From the NCBI RefSeq assembly GCF_004458765.1, contig NZ_SPJX01000187.1, forward strand, positions 372,001-436,000: 64,000 bases of DNA, written 5' to 3'. This document shows positions 25,397 through 34,273 of this stretch, piece by piece. This DNA comes from Microvirga pakistanensis (lineage in GTDB: Bacteria > Pseudomonadota > Alphaproteobacteria > Rhizobiales > Beijerinckiaceae). A program made the translations under genes and the position numbers. Position 1 is the stretch's first letter, and every line of letters begins with the position of its first letter. The notes beneath the pieces were generated by a model, which saw nothing but the letters and a program-made list of their open reading frames with translations, was not told the origin of the DNA and searched no databases.

Positions 25397-27634
25397 TCAA
25401 ACCTTCGCACTAGGGTTAAGGTCATGTGGCATCATCTCCGGTGGGGCCGCATGTGTATCGGCCGCAGTCAAGGGACCAATGACGCTTGAGTAGCAGGCAA
25501 GCAGATTTGGAACCTGGTGTTTCCATGCGAGCGTTTCATTGAGACGTTTCTGGCCGGCGGCGCCCATGCGGCGCATGCGCTCGGGATCACTGAGCAGCTC
25601 AAGGATCTTTTCGGCGAAATCGATCGGGTCGTCCGCTGCGGCATAAAGAGCCGCGTCCATTGCCGTGAAGCGCCCCTCCGCCAGGTCGACTTGAACGATC
25701 GCTTTGCCGAGCGCCATGTATTCAACGATCTTGTTCATGGACGAAAGATTGTTAAAGGACGTGGCGATATCTGCATTTACGCAGATGTCGCACGAGGACA
25801 GAATGCGAATGAGGTCCGCGTCCGGAACTCGGCCGGTGAATTCAACCCATTCCGAGATCCCGAGCGATCTTGCTTCGCTTTCGAGACTTGCCCTTTCAGG
25901 TCCGTCGCCAATGAGGACGAAGCGAATATCGCGGCGCCCCCTCCCGTTAACGATTTCGCTGACGGCCGCCAGCAGATTGGACAAGCCTTCCTGAGAACCC
26001 ATTACGCCCACGTAACCGACCAGGAAGCGGGCGCCGGATCTCAGGGTTTCATCGGCTTCGACCGACTGCCACTTCTGCTGGTCCGGAGCGCTGCGGACCA
26101 CATAGACCCGTTCCGGCCTCATTCCTCCACGCCGGATGGCGATGTCCCGATAGGAACCGTTCGTTGCGATCGAGGCGTCGGCAAGGCGAAACGTCGCGCG
26201 CTCGAGAATGCGGAGAATCTTTTGGGCAATCGCTGCCTTGCGTCCGCTCCCGAACTTTGCTTCCCCGAGCTCAGGGCCGAGATCGTGGTGGTCGAAGATG
26301 AACCGGACGCCCAGGAGCTTGAAGGGAGCGGCGGTGAGAAAAATCAAATCCGGCGGGTTGCAGGCGTGAATGACATCGAAGCCGCGCGTGACGTAAATTC
26401 GAATCGCCAGCACGAACTGCCAGAACAAGGCGAGGCCGTATTCGATCGGATAACCCCAGGCCGTACGCGCTTCCGGCAGAGGATGGCGGAAGATTTCGAT
26501 GCCGTCGATGACCTCACGCGACTTCTGGTAATTGCCCCTCTTCGGGCAGATGACGAAGACATTCAGGCCGCTGTCTTTCAGCGCATTTGCCTGCTGCCAC
26601 ACTCTTCGATCGAACGGAACCGGCAGGTTTTCCACGACGATGAGGACGCTCCGGCGACGGCGGCCGAGAGTCCGGTAGATGTCGATGACGCGTTTCGCGA
26701 CCTGCTCCAGGGAAAGACTGAGCATCGCGTCGCGACTGCGGGCGGGGCGGTTGTCCGCGAGAACGGATCGGATCCCCTTCGCGATCGAGTCGGCTGTCGG
26801 ATCGCAGATGCTGGTACCAGGAAGATCTACGAGGCGTTCGCGAACATCCCCGACATCGGTTGCAACGACCTTGAGGTTGCAGGCCAGTGCTTCCTTGACG
26901 GCATTCGGTGAGCCTTCCCAGAACGACGGAAGCACCATCAGATCGGCCGCGTTCATGAAAACAGGAATGCGCTCCTGAGGCACACCTGCGACGGTCAGGA
27001 TCTCGATAGGCTTCGTGCCCGCACCTTCGTTGTTCAAACGATCGACGGCATCCCTCAAGGCCGAGAAGTTCTTGCGGACCCGGTCTGGCGCATAGGGGAA
27101 AAGGATGTAGAGCCGATCGGGCTCGAGGCCGAGAGACGACCGGCACGAGTCGCGATCCATCGGCTTGAAGAGGTCAAGATCCACCCCATTCGGAATGACC
27201 GTCGCTTCGGGGCGCGGCAACAGAGAGTTCATGGCCTCGGACTTGACGATCGAGGCATCCACGAAACGGGAAAGCTGCCGATGGATCCACGCCAGAACGA
27301 GGCTCTTCCGGCGCGGCTTCCCATCCGGTCCGGCATGCCCGTACAGGTCATCGCCGCAGAACGAGACGACGACAGGCAACGAAAATTGACAACGTGCGAC
27401 GAGGCCCGACAATCCGTAATGGGCATGGATAAGGTCGTAGCCCCCCTGACGGATCATCCGTCGCATTCTCCAGATCGCCCGGAGGTATTCCCAGCGGCTG
27501 CGGTAGCCCTCGATCGCAAGGACATCGATCTCGACACCGGCATTTCTTATGCTTTCGACCTGGGAATAGACGAAGGACCCCCACCCCGGTCGGGACGGAC
27601 TGGGGTACATGTTGGTGATCGCAAGGACACGCAT
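25397..27634 (-). CDS. Fusion of two family 4 glycosyltransferases
   Basis: 745 aa from ATG 27634, with GAGGAG upstream, directly after the deacetylase stop. Residues 1-325 form one complete GT-B enzyme: MRVLAITNMYPSPSRPGWGS, VIPNGVDLDLFKP, and the retaining E-x7-E site EGSPNAVKEAL (240-250). Residues 329-745 form a second: LIVVENLPVPFDRRVWQQAN, HACNPPDLIFL, FDHHDLGPE, FVLIGDGPE and a closing NKIVEYMALGKAIV. Normally these are two separate genes of about 380 aa. The fusion should couple two successive sugar additions. No stop or frameshift lies between the domains. Confidence 0.87.
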   Translation of the reverse strand: MRVLAITNMYPSPSRPGWGSFVYSQVESIRNAGVEIDVLAIEGYRSRWEYLRAIWRMRRMIRQGGYDLIHAHYGLSGLVARCQFSLPVVVSFCGDDLYGHAGPDGKPRRKSLVLAWIHRQLSRFVDASIVKSEAMNSLLPRPEATVIPNGVDLDLFKPMDRDSCRSSLGLEPDRLYILFPYAPDRVRKNFSALRDAVDRLNNEGAGTKPIEILTVAGVPQERIPVFMNAADLMVLPSFWEGSPNAVKEALACNLKVVATDVGDVRERLVDLPGTSICDPTADSIAKGIRSVLADNRPARSRDAMLSLSLEQVAKRVIDIYRTLGRRRRSVLIVVENLPVPFDRRVWQQANALKDSGLNVFVICPKRGNYQKSREVIDGIEIFRHPLPEARTAWGYPIEYGLALFWQFVLAIRIYVTRGFDVIHACNPPDLIFLTAAPFKLLGVRFIFDHHDLGPELGEAKFGSGRKAAIAQKILRILERATFRLADASIATNGSYRDIAIRRGGMRPERVYVVRSAPDQQKWQSVEADETLRSGARFLVGYVGVMGSQEGLSNLLAAVSEIVNGRGRRDIRFVLIGDGPERASLESEARSLGISEWVEFTGRVPDADLIRILSSCDICVNADIATSFNNLSSMNKIVEYMALGKAIVQVDLAEGRFTAMDAALYAAADDPIDFAEKILELLSDPERMRRMGAAGQKRLNETLAWKHQVPNLLACYSSVIGPLTAADTHAAPPEMMPHDLNPSAKV

Positions 27635-27638
27635 CGTC

Positions 27639-28742
27639 TCAGGCTCCTCGCAGAAGTAGGGAGAAACGTGCTTCCTCGAGCTTGAAGACGAAATCCGAAA
27701 ACCCGAGAGCATCATTTATTCCCTGTCGGGGAAGGTCGTGAGTCGAAGTCCCCACCAAGGCTACTCCGCGGCGAGAGGTTCCAGCTGAGCGGTATCCTGC
27801 TTCCCGCGCCAACCGTATTGCAGCGTCGTCGACGTTGGATGTCACGTGTCCATTCGGATATGCGAGGTGCTCGATAGGTGTATCAAGAGCTTGTTCGAGC
27901 TCTCTTTTCGACCGTGACAATTCCTCGCGCGCATCGTCTTCAGGCAGGCCTGCGAGCACCTTGTGGGTTGCCGTATGCGCACCAACCGTCATCCCGGAGT
28001 TCACCAGAGACCGCAGGTCACCGATATCCATCATGAAATCGCTAGGGGCGGACAGGGGCGGCATGTGCGAAAACACACAGCTTAGCGTGAGAAGGCGCTG
28101 CTGACGCGTGACACCGTGGGTGCAATCAACCTGGGCGGCGAGGGCGGCGTATATCTCCTCGCGATGTGCCACAGGAGGCTTGCTGTCGATCAATGTGGAA
28201 TACGCTTTCCGCAGGATCTCCTCGGAGGCAGAGAATACGGCGCGATGCAGCCAGCCGGTCCAGAAGGCACTTTTGCCGAGAACTGCGTCAGACGTCACGA
28301 AGAACGTTGCCGGCAGGTTGTACCGAACGAGGATCGGGAGGGCCTCTGTTGCATTGTCCCGGTATCCATCGTCGAACGTGATCGCGACGGCCTTGGGCGG
28401 GAGGTTTCCTACCTCGAGGCGGCTAACCATGTCGTCTAAAGTCAGGACATTGTAGTGGCGCGACAGGAACTCCATCTGGCGCCTGAACATCTCCGGGTGA
28501 ACGGAGATTGTGGGTGAGCGGTAGTCGCCCGATGAGCTGACCGAGTGATATCGCAGAATTGTCGCCCGCTTTCGCGTGCTCGGCCACGCTCGTGCCAAGC
28601 CGACGACACCAGAGCGAACCAGGACATTCTTGGCGGCCCGTGTAACGGCGCGAAGTGTGGCTTCATCGTTGCTGTTAGCTCGTGCGGAGATGATTGATCC
28701 GACGGGACTCGAATGGACGCCTCGGGTGAGTAGTGATGTCAT
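27639..28742 (-). CDS. Polysaccharide deacetylase (NodB homology)
   Basis: 367 aa from ATG 28742. The carbohydrate esterase 4 motifs are visible: VAITFDDGYRDNATEALPIL (metal- and base-binding Asp), GMTVGAHTATHKVLAG (the H-x3-H metal site) and HLAYPNGHVTSNVDDAAIRL. It should remove N- or O-acetyl groups from sugar residues. No signal peptide is clear, so it may act on lipid-linked intermediates or be exported in another way. A truncated IS copy ends about 10 bases upstream, so the native promoter may have been replaced. An alternative start at 28880 would read through IS sequence and is unlikely. Confidence 0.83.
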   Translation of the reverse strand: MTSLLTRGVHSSPVGSIISARANSNDEATLRAVTRAAKNVLVRSGVVGLARAWPSTRKRATILRYHSVSSSGDYRSPTISVHPEMFRRQMEFLSRHYNVLTLDDMVSRLEVGNLPPKAVAITFDDGYRDNATEALPILVRYNLPATFFVTSDAVLGKSAFWTGWLHRAVFSASEEILRKAYSTLIDSKPPVAHREEIYAALAAQVDCTHGVTRQQRLLTLSCVFSHMPPLSAPSDFMMDIGDLRSLVNSGMTVGAHTATHKVLAGLPEDDAREELSRSKRELEQALDTPIEHLAYPNGHVTSNVDDAAIRLAREAGYRSAGTSRRGVALVGTSTHDLPRQGINDALGFSDFVFKLEEARFSLLLRGA

Positions 28743-28752
28743 AGGATTGGTT

Positions 28753-29295
28753 CTATCTGCGCGGTGCTGCTGTCGTGGTTTGGACCAAGAGCGAAGGCTC
28801 AGGATGTTCCATGGATGCCATCGGAGCAGGTTGTGATCCTCGGCTTGGCGCTTCATTCGACGGCAAAGCGTCTTCTGCACTGCAGTGTTTTTGGGCTCGG
28901 GCGTAGCGCCAGATGCGTGCCACCGTTGCAGGAGGTATACCGACCGCCGAAGCCATCTTCCGCACGGTCCATCGTCCTCCGTCGGGCGTGGAACTCGCGA
29001 GCTTGCTTTCGATCAGGACTGCGAGGGCATCCCACTCAAACCGACGCGGCTTGCCGGAGCGGGGCTGGTCTTTGAGGCCTGCAAGGCCTGACTGCAGGTA
29101 GCGATGGCGCCACTTGCCGACCGTGTGCATCGAGACTCCGAACTCGGACGCGACGGCGCTGTTCGTCTGTCCTGCTGCGCAGCGGAGCACGATGCGTGCG
29201 CGCAGGGCGGTGCCGCGGGTTTGGGGCGGGGAACGGGAGAGGGCGAGCAGGGCCTGACGCTCTTCATGGGAGAGCAGCAGCGTGGGAGAGCGCAT
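28753..29295 (-). pseudogene. Truncated IS630-type transposase (helix-turn-helix half only)
   Basis: The frame of 180 aa opens with MRSPTLLLSHEERQALLALS and has RARIVLRCAAGQTNSAVASE, the VSMHTVGKWRHRYLQSGLAG helix-turn-helix and RWTVRKMASAVGIPPATVAR followed by IWRYAR. These are the two DNA-binding helix pairs of IS630-family transposases. After about residue 140 the resemblance stops and the DDE catalytic domain is absent. The last 40 residues are probably read-through of unrelated DNA up to the deacetylase gene. It cannot be an active transposase. Confidence 0.75.
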
Positions 29296-29517
29296 CGAAG
29301 GTCCTCACGAAGAGCACCAGCGCCAGCCCTGGTTGGGATGGACGGGGTGCTTCGACAAGTTTTGGCCCGATGGCCCTGACGGGGTCAGGGGATGAATGCC
29401 GTAGAGTTCGATGCAACGCTGATTGGAGGGGCTGCCCTGCGTCAGCCTTGAGCAATACATAGATTAAATTATGCTTAACCTCAAGACAGAGGGGATTCTG
29501 TAAGGAAATTCCGGAAC
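29222..29517 (-). mobile_element. IS remnant, copy A of an inverted 296-bp repeat
   Basis: This block matches 32188-32483 in opposite orientation over 296 bp, with only two mismatches noticed by eye. It contains the IS left end (GTTCCGGAATTTCCTTACAG on the minus strand), about 220 bp of leader and the first 74 bases of the transposase gene. In this copy the transposase continues to about 28870; in copy B it is cut off. IS family assignment rests on the transposase helix-turn-helix. Confidence 0.8.
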
Positions 29518-30164
29518 CTCTTGTTCGTGCTGACGTATTCTCAAACTCACATGCCGCCCGTTCATTAATTCCTGCCATAAGGCAGTTCCGGGCTTGTTCA
29601 TCAGCCCTTAGCGAAGCGCGCAGGCATCAAATTCCACATGTTTTCAAAGGGCTGACGAGTTTGGCTCGAGCTCAATGCCGGCGCGCCTTTGTTCTTCGGC
29701 GCCCATGCGCGAGCCAAGCCTTCCGTCGATCAATCCGCCGCGTCGGCGACACGGATGCTCGCGCGAAAAAAGAACCCGCCACGAAGGGCGGGTTAACGGC
29801 AATAGTGAAGATGCATGTCGGGCAGATCAAGCACCTTCAAGAATCATGATATGCGTGAGCCGCTTCAAGGTCATATGCGATTTAGATGTACTCCTTAATT
29901 TGAAGAATTCTCCTCAAAGAGTGGCTCGCCTTAATGAACGGCTGAAAGTACAAGCGCCTGTTAATGTTCAACACGGGAACGTGCCCATCACATATGCATG
30001 TCTGATCGTGTGTTCATTCTACCGGGCGTGAATCTGCTCTCATATCAACAACCGCATCAAAACCAACTTGTGTGATGGGGGAGGTGAGTCGGGTGCGGCC
30101 CGGAAACAAGAAGCCCTGAAGGGTACTCGTGCCGTCTGCGCAATGTTCGTCTGGAGGTCTGCTG
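29518..30164. other. Gene-poor spacer of about 650 bp
   Basis: No supported gene was found. The segment has lower GC near 29850-30010 and contains one orphan hairpin terminator on the minus strand at 29764-29794. The promoter of the lyase-like gene at 30165 should lie in its right part. The content suggests decayed or rearranged DNA next to the IS remnant. Confidence 0.45.
29764..29794 (-). terminator. Orphan rho-independent terminator
   Basis: An 8-bp stem (AACCCGCC with GGCGGGTT) with a six-base loop is followed on the minus strand by CTTTTTTCG. No intact minus-strand gene lies upstream of it within 1 kb. It may be left over from a gene lost in the rearrangement. Confidence 0.6.
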
Positions 30165-30995
30165 ATGTTCGGTCGAGGCTCTCTGAAACAGCTTCTCTCC
30201 GCCCGTACTGCAAAATCATTCCTGATTGGTCTTTCGGTCATATCCTTCATGCATTGCCGACCAAGTCGTGCCGAGCCGCAGATCATTTTCGCCAACGGGT
30301 TCGACGTCCCGGCCTTCCCTGATTTATTTCAGAAAGATCTTTCCGGCTGGACCAACATCCAAAAAACATTCCCGCAGAACAAGGCCGAGATCGTATCGGA
30401 GCCGCGACGTGACGGAGCCGGAGCGCTGCGTCTTCATGCAGTACCGTCCAAGTCCGACGTATCGAAATGCGATATCGAGAAGGAGCTGCCAAGCATCAAC
30501 CGCGGGCAGACGGTTCATATCTCAGCGTGGTTTCTGATCCCGCCCGGGCCTGAACTCAACAACCTGTTTCTGCTCGACATCGAGTGCAACCAATGTTGGC
30601 CGGAGCGCTCGCTCATTTCCGACAAAGGACCTGGTGTGCGGATTCGATTGACCGGGCCGTCCGGTAAGCCGTTCGTCGAACGTCGCAAGATCGGGCTTTC
30701 CGACATGCCCAACGAACTGGGAACAAGCGCGCCGTTGCCGCGCGGTCGTTGGTTCAAATTCGAGTGGCGATTGGTGCTGAGCCCGGATGAAAGTGGGCTG
30801 ACGGAAATCTTCGTCGACGAAGAGCCCGTGTTCCGAGGCCGCGGCCCCAATCTTCCGGACCCTCAGATTTTCAGGCGATACGGAGTCGAACTGAGGCAAG
30901 TTCTTTACAATCGTCTTCAGGTCGGCATCACGGCAAACAGCTCGTCGAATCCGATAGAGCTTTTCGTCGACGATGTCTCTGTCGCGGTCAATTGA
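30165..30995 (+). CDS. Secreted polysaccharide lyase-like protein (heparin-lyase fold)
   Basis: 276 aa from ATG 30165, with CTGGAGG upstream; an alternative in-frame start lies at 30129. The signal peptide covers residues 1-34 (FLIGLSVISFMHCRPSRA then EPQ). The mature part follows the same order as the protein at 9101-10072: IIFANGFDV, GAGALRLHAVPSK, VHISAWFLIPP, LPRGRWFKFEWRLVLS and a final IELFVDDVSVAV strand. Most similar proteins lie in exopolysaccharide clusters and are called polysaccharide lyases. It lies between the two IS remnants and converges with the GT4 gene. Confidence 0.7.
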   Translation: MFGRGSLKQLLSARTAKSFLIGLSVISFMHCRPSRAEPQIIFANGFDVPAFPDLFQKDLSGWTNIQKTFPQNKAEIVSEPRRDGAGALRLHAVPSKSDVSKCDIEKELPSINRGQTVHISAWFLIPPGPELNNLFLLDIECNQCWPERSLISDKGPGVRIRLTGPSGKPFVERRKIGLSDMPNELGTSAPLPRGRWFKFEWRLVLSPDESGLTEIFVDEEPVFRGRGPNLPDPQIFRRYGVELRQVLYNRLQVGITANSSSNPIELFVDDVSVAVN

Positions 30996-31005
30996 GTAGA
31001 ACGAC

Positions 31006-32148
31006 TCAGACGTGACGAGATGGCTTGTGGAGAACCTGCGTGTAAACGCTCAGGTAGCGATCGGCCATGGTCGCAGAGGAGTAATCCCTCATCACCTTGC
31101 TTCTTGCGGCCGAGCCAATCCGTTCAGCCTCGCCTGAATCGCCGGCGAGTTGGATGATGCGTGCTGCCAGGGCATCGATGTCGTCGAAGGGCACGAGGTA
31201 TCCATCGGTCCCGTCCTCGACGACGTCGCGATGGCCTGGAACGTCGGAGACGACGACTGGCAGGCTCCAGCTCATCGCTTCGAGGACGGAAACCGGCAAT
31301 CCCTCATAGGTCGACATCGAGACGAACATGTCTGCCCCGCTGAGGAAGGATCCGACATCGTCGATGGAACCGAGCAGGCTCACATGAGGGCCCAGATTCA
31401 GGCGTTCGGTTGCGGCGGCGAGTGCGTCTCGCTCAGGTCCATCACCCGCAATGGCAAGATGCGCGCCAGGCAAGATGCTCCGTATTCGGCCGAGGGCTTC
31501 GATCATCGTCACATGGCGCTTCAAGGGAACGAGCCGGCCGAGGGCAACGATGCGAGGGCCATTCCGAGCGTCGGATCGGGCTTGTCTGCCGAAGGAGGCG
31601 GCCGCAGCTCTGGACTGATCAGGGATCGCGATGCCGTTGTGAATGGTCACGAGTCTGTCTTCTGAGACTCGAAGATCATGGGAGAGGCGCTCGGTGACTG
31701 CCGCTGTGACACCTACATTCCTCATGGCGCGGCGTGTGGCCCAATGGGCGAGCGCATAGCGGAGGGCGCTTTTGACGCGTCCTTCCTTCGGCAGCAGGCG
31801 ATTGCTGTGGTGCGTCACGATGAAGGGAATTCCCGTTCCCGACAGGGCTGCCGCAGCCAGAACGGCGCTGTCCGACATGTGCGCGTGCACAAGGTCGATC
31901 TGATGAGTTTCGACAATGCGGCGGAGCTTCAGCGCAGCCTGGACGCGGGGCGTGTTTCCGGCGTGGGGCCACTCCAGCACCTTCACTCCAGCCTTGCGCA
32001 AATCGCCCACATAAGTACCTCCGCCGCGCCATGGACAAACCGATGCCTCGACATGGATCGGATCGCTCGCCATTGCGAGCGTGGCGACCATGGATTGGGC
32101 GCCCTCGCGTTTAAGGTTATGGATCAGATGGAGTATACGCAGCGCCAT
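31006..32148 (-). CDS. Family 4 glycosyltransferase
   Basis: 380 aa. The N-terminal GT-B half reads ILHLIHNLKREGAQSMVATL and IDLVHAHMSDSAVLAAAAL. The C-terminal half has RIVALGRLVPLKRHVTMIEA, HLAIAGDGPERDALAA and the retaining E-x7-E site YEGLPVSVLEAMSWSLPVVV. It should transfer a sugar from a nucleotide donor to the growing lipid-linked unit at the inner membrane. It is the only gene on this strand between the IS remnants, and its ATG is about 40 bases from copy B, so its promoter may come from IS DNA. Confidence 0.86.
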   Translation of the reverse strand: MALRILHLIHNLKREGAQSMVATLAMASDPIHVEASVCPWRGGGTYVGDLRKAGVKVLEWPHAGNTPRVQAALKLRRIVETHQIDLVHAHMSDSAVLAAAALSGTGIPFIVTHHSNRLLPKEGRVKSALRYALAHWATRRAMRNVGVTAAVTERLSHDLRVSEDRLVTIHNGIAIPDQSRAAAASFGRQARSDARNGPRIVALGRLVPLKRHVTMIEALGRIRSILPGAHLAIAGDGPERDALAAATERLNLGPHVSLLGSIDDVGSFLSGADMFVSMSTYEGLPVSVLEAMSWSLPVVVSDVPGHRDVVEDGTDGYLVPFDDIDALAARIIQLAGDSGEAERIGSAARSKVMRDYSSATMADRYLSVYTQVLHKPSRHV

Positions 32149-32187
32149 GGAAGGGATTTACCGCGAAAAGGTCAGTGAAGACAGTTT

Positions 32188-32483
32188 GTTCCGGAAGTTC
32201 CTTACAGAATCCCCTCTGTCTTGAGGTTAAGCATAATTTAATCTATGTATTGCTCAAGGCTGACGCAGGGCAGCCCCTCCAATCAGCGTTGCATCGAACT
32301 CTACGGCATTCATCCCCTGACCCCGTCAGGGCCATCGGGCCAAAACTTGTCGAAGCACCCCGTCCATCCCAACCAGGGCTGGCGCTGGTGCTCTTCGTGA
32401 GGACCTTTGATGCGCTCTCCCACGCTGCTGCTCTCCCATGAAGAGCGTCAGGCCCTGCTCGCCCTCTCCCGTTCCCCGCCCCA
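32188..32483 (+). mobile_element. IS remnant, copy B of an inverted 296-bp repeat
   Basis: The block is the inverted partner of 29222-29517. It holds the IS left end (GTTCCGGAAGTTCCTTACAG), the leader and codons 1-24 of the transposase from ATG 32410, then stops abruptly at CCGCCCCA. The following DNA belongs to the glycosylphosphotransferase promoter region. The rest of the IS is missing here. Confidence 0.8.
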
Positions 32484-32555
32484 CGCGCTGTGCTGCTGTG
32501 AGCCAAAAGGACGAAGGGACCCAGGTGAAGATGCGAGAGGACGGCAGCGAGATTG

Positions 32556-34046
32556 ATGGAACCAGACAGCATTTTGCAACGTCCGAAGATTGCCGGAGCT
32601 GAAGCGATGGGATCCATAAAATACGCGGGCTTTCATGAGCCGCTTTCCGCCTATGGCCCTGGTGGCGCGCGCGTCAGACCGGACAGGATATCGGCCTACC
32701 CTTTTGCCGCCTCTCTCCTCGTGGCGGATGCCGTCATCCTGCTCGTGAGCGGACTGGCTCCCGTTCTTCTCTACGAGAATATCGATTCAGAATCCTATGC
32801 CCGCTACATTCAGGCCATCATCGTCACGCCCTTCATCCAGGTGCTTTCCAGCCAGGCCGTGAAGGCAAACGCGGCGAAACGCATTTTCGATTTGCAATGG
32901 TCGCTGCAGAGGGGAGTGGCTTCCGTTCTCCTGACTTTCGCGATGCTCATGGTGATCGGCGTCGCCACGAAGACGACGGTGGAATACTCCCGGGTCTGGT
33001 TCTTCTCGTGGGTTATTCTTTCCGTCAGTCTGATGGTGGCTGCGCGTATATTGCTGCTGGCATGGGTCGGAGCAAAGCTCGCGAATGGAGCGTGCCTGCA
33101 ACGGGCGCTTATCGTGAGTTGCGGTGATAGCTTCGCAACCGGTAGACAACTGGCGTTGGAGACGGCCCGCTGGATACGCCCGGTCGGGGCCATCAATGTC
33201 AGCGATCTGGACTCGACGCCGGACCTTGCCCCTTACCTGAAGCAACTCAGCCCGGACGTCGTTATCCTCTGTATTCCGTTGTCTCAGATCGAGACCGCTC
33301 TCAGAAAGTTCAAGGCGCTGTCGCAACATGCGGTCGAGGTGCTCGTTCTGCCTCAAGCCGCTCTCGACCTTCGGAAAGCCATTCGGCTGCGCCGCATCGG
33401 CGATCAGACCCTGCTGCAAATCGCCGAGCCGCCACTGACCGATTGGGACATCACCGTCAAGAGGATCGAAGACGTGGTGGTCGCAAGTCTCGCGCTCGTT
33501 CTTCTGTCTCCCCTGATGCTTCTGACGGCCCTTGCGATCAGGCTGGACAGCCGGGGGCCTGTGCTCTTCAGGCAAACGAGAGCGGGATTCAACGGACAAA
33601 CGATCGAGCTCTGGAAATTCAGGTCGATGTACGTCGAAGCAAGCGATCCTCACGCCTCCAGGCAAACCAGCAAGCGCGATCCGCGCGTCACGCGTGTCGG
33701 GCGCTTCATCCGCCGGACCAGCATCGATGAGCTTCCTCAGCTCTGGAACGTCCTTGAAGGGAAGATGTCCGTCGTCGGGCCGCGGCCTCACGCCCTCGCG
33801 ACCTCGGCGGAGGGCAAGGCGCTCGACGCCCTCGTCGAGGAATATGTTTCCCGCCACCGGGTGAAGCCCGGCATCACCGGGTGGGCTCAGGTCAATGGCG
33901 CGCGGGGAGAGCTCCGCTCCCGTGAGCAGGTCAAGAGGCGCGTCGATTACGACCTGCACTATATCGAGAACTGGTCGCTCCTCTTCGACTTCAAGATCAT
34001 CCTCATGACCGCCGTCCGGATGTGGCACGATCCGCGAGCCTATTGA
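32556..34046 (+). CDS. Polyprenyl glycosylphosphotransferase (initiating sugar-phosphate transferase)
   Basis: 496 aa from ATG 32556; a TTG lies one codon before it. This enzyme puts the first sugar-phosphate on undecaprenyl phosphate and so starts repeat-unit assembly. The N-terminal half has four hydrophobic helices and a CoA-binding-like domain. The catalytic part (PF02397) begins near residue 301 with VKRIEDVVVASLALVLLSPL, then GPVLFRQTRAGFNG, WKFRSM, SIDELPQLWNVLEGKMSVVG, PRPHA and KPGITGWAQVNGARGE. This is the WcaJ/PssA/ExoY type. It is the only initiating transferase in the locus, transcribed opposite to the main operon. An IS remnant ends about 70 bases upstream. Confidence 0.9.
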   Translation: MEPDSILQRPKIAGAEAMGSIKYAGFHEPLSAYGPGGARVRPDRISAYPFAASLLVADAVILLVSGLAPVLLYENIDSESYARYIQAIIVTPFIQVLSSQAVKANAAKRIFDLQWSLQRGVASVLLTFAMLMVIGVATKTTVEYSRVWFFSWVILSVSLMVAARILLLAWVGAKLANGACLQRALIVSCGDSFATGRQLALETARWIRPVGAINVSDLDSTPDLAPYLKQLSPDVVILCIPLSQIETALRKFKALSQHAVEVLVLPQAALDLRKAIRLRRIGDQTLLQIAEPPLTDWDITVKRIEDVVVASLALVLLSPLMLLTALAIRLDSRGPVLFRQTRAGFNGQTIELWKFRSMYVEASDPHASRQTSKRDPRVTRVGRFIRRTSIDELPQLWNVLEGKMSVVGPRPHALATSAEGKALDALVEEYVSRHRVKPGITGWAQVNGARGELRSREQVKRRVDYDLHYIENWSLLFDFKIILMTAVRMWHDPRAY

Positions 34047-34166
34047 TCCGGCGGGTGGCGAGAAAGGCGCCGATCACGCGCCTGTCGCCCGATGCGGCAG
34101 GCGACACGCCATGGCATTCGTATGCGTTGGTCGCACGGGTTCATGGCTTCGCTTCACCGCGCGTCC

Positions 34167-34273
34167 AGAGCATCGTGCGGACGCAGAGGGCTGCGTCGAA
34201 CGAAGCTCACCTTCAAGAAGGAAAGCATCGGATTGGTCCCAAAAGGGCAGGTCGGCTTTTCCCGTCCGATGCT
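34167..34273. repeat. Dispersed extragenic repeat, copy 1 (degenerate)
   Basis: It opens with AGAGCATCGTGCGGACGCAG and continues AGGGCTGCGTC. About 25 bases on comes GCATCGGATTGGTCCCAAAA, and it ends TCCGATGCTCT, pairing with AGCATCGGA as a 9-bp outer stem. The second copy at 38747-38880 has the same blocks in the same order and a longer perfect hairpin. It lies between the glycosylphosphotransferase gene and a convergent small gene. Confidence 0.65.

Noticed and set aside
8187..28742. Exosortase (PEP-CTERM) type polysaccharide locus, because of FemAB, AsnB and deacetylase genes
   Set aside because: No exosortase gene or PEP-CTERM protein was seen in the window.
32175..32441. 88-codon frame repeated at 29264-29578
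   Set aside because: It is IS leader DNA copied twice; the frame has no ribosome site and is not a protein family.
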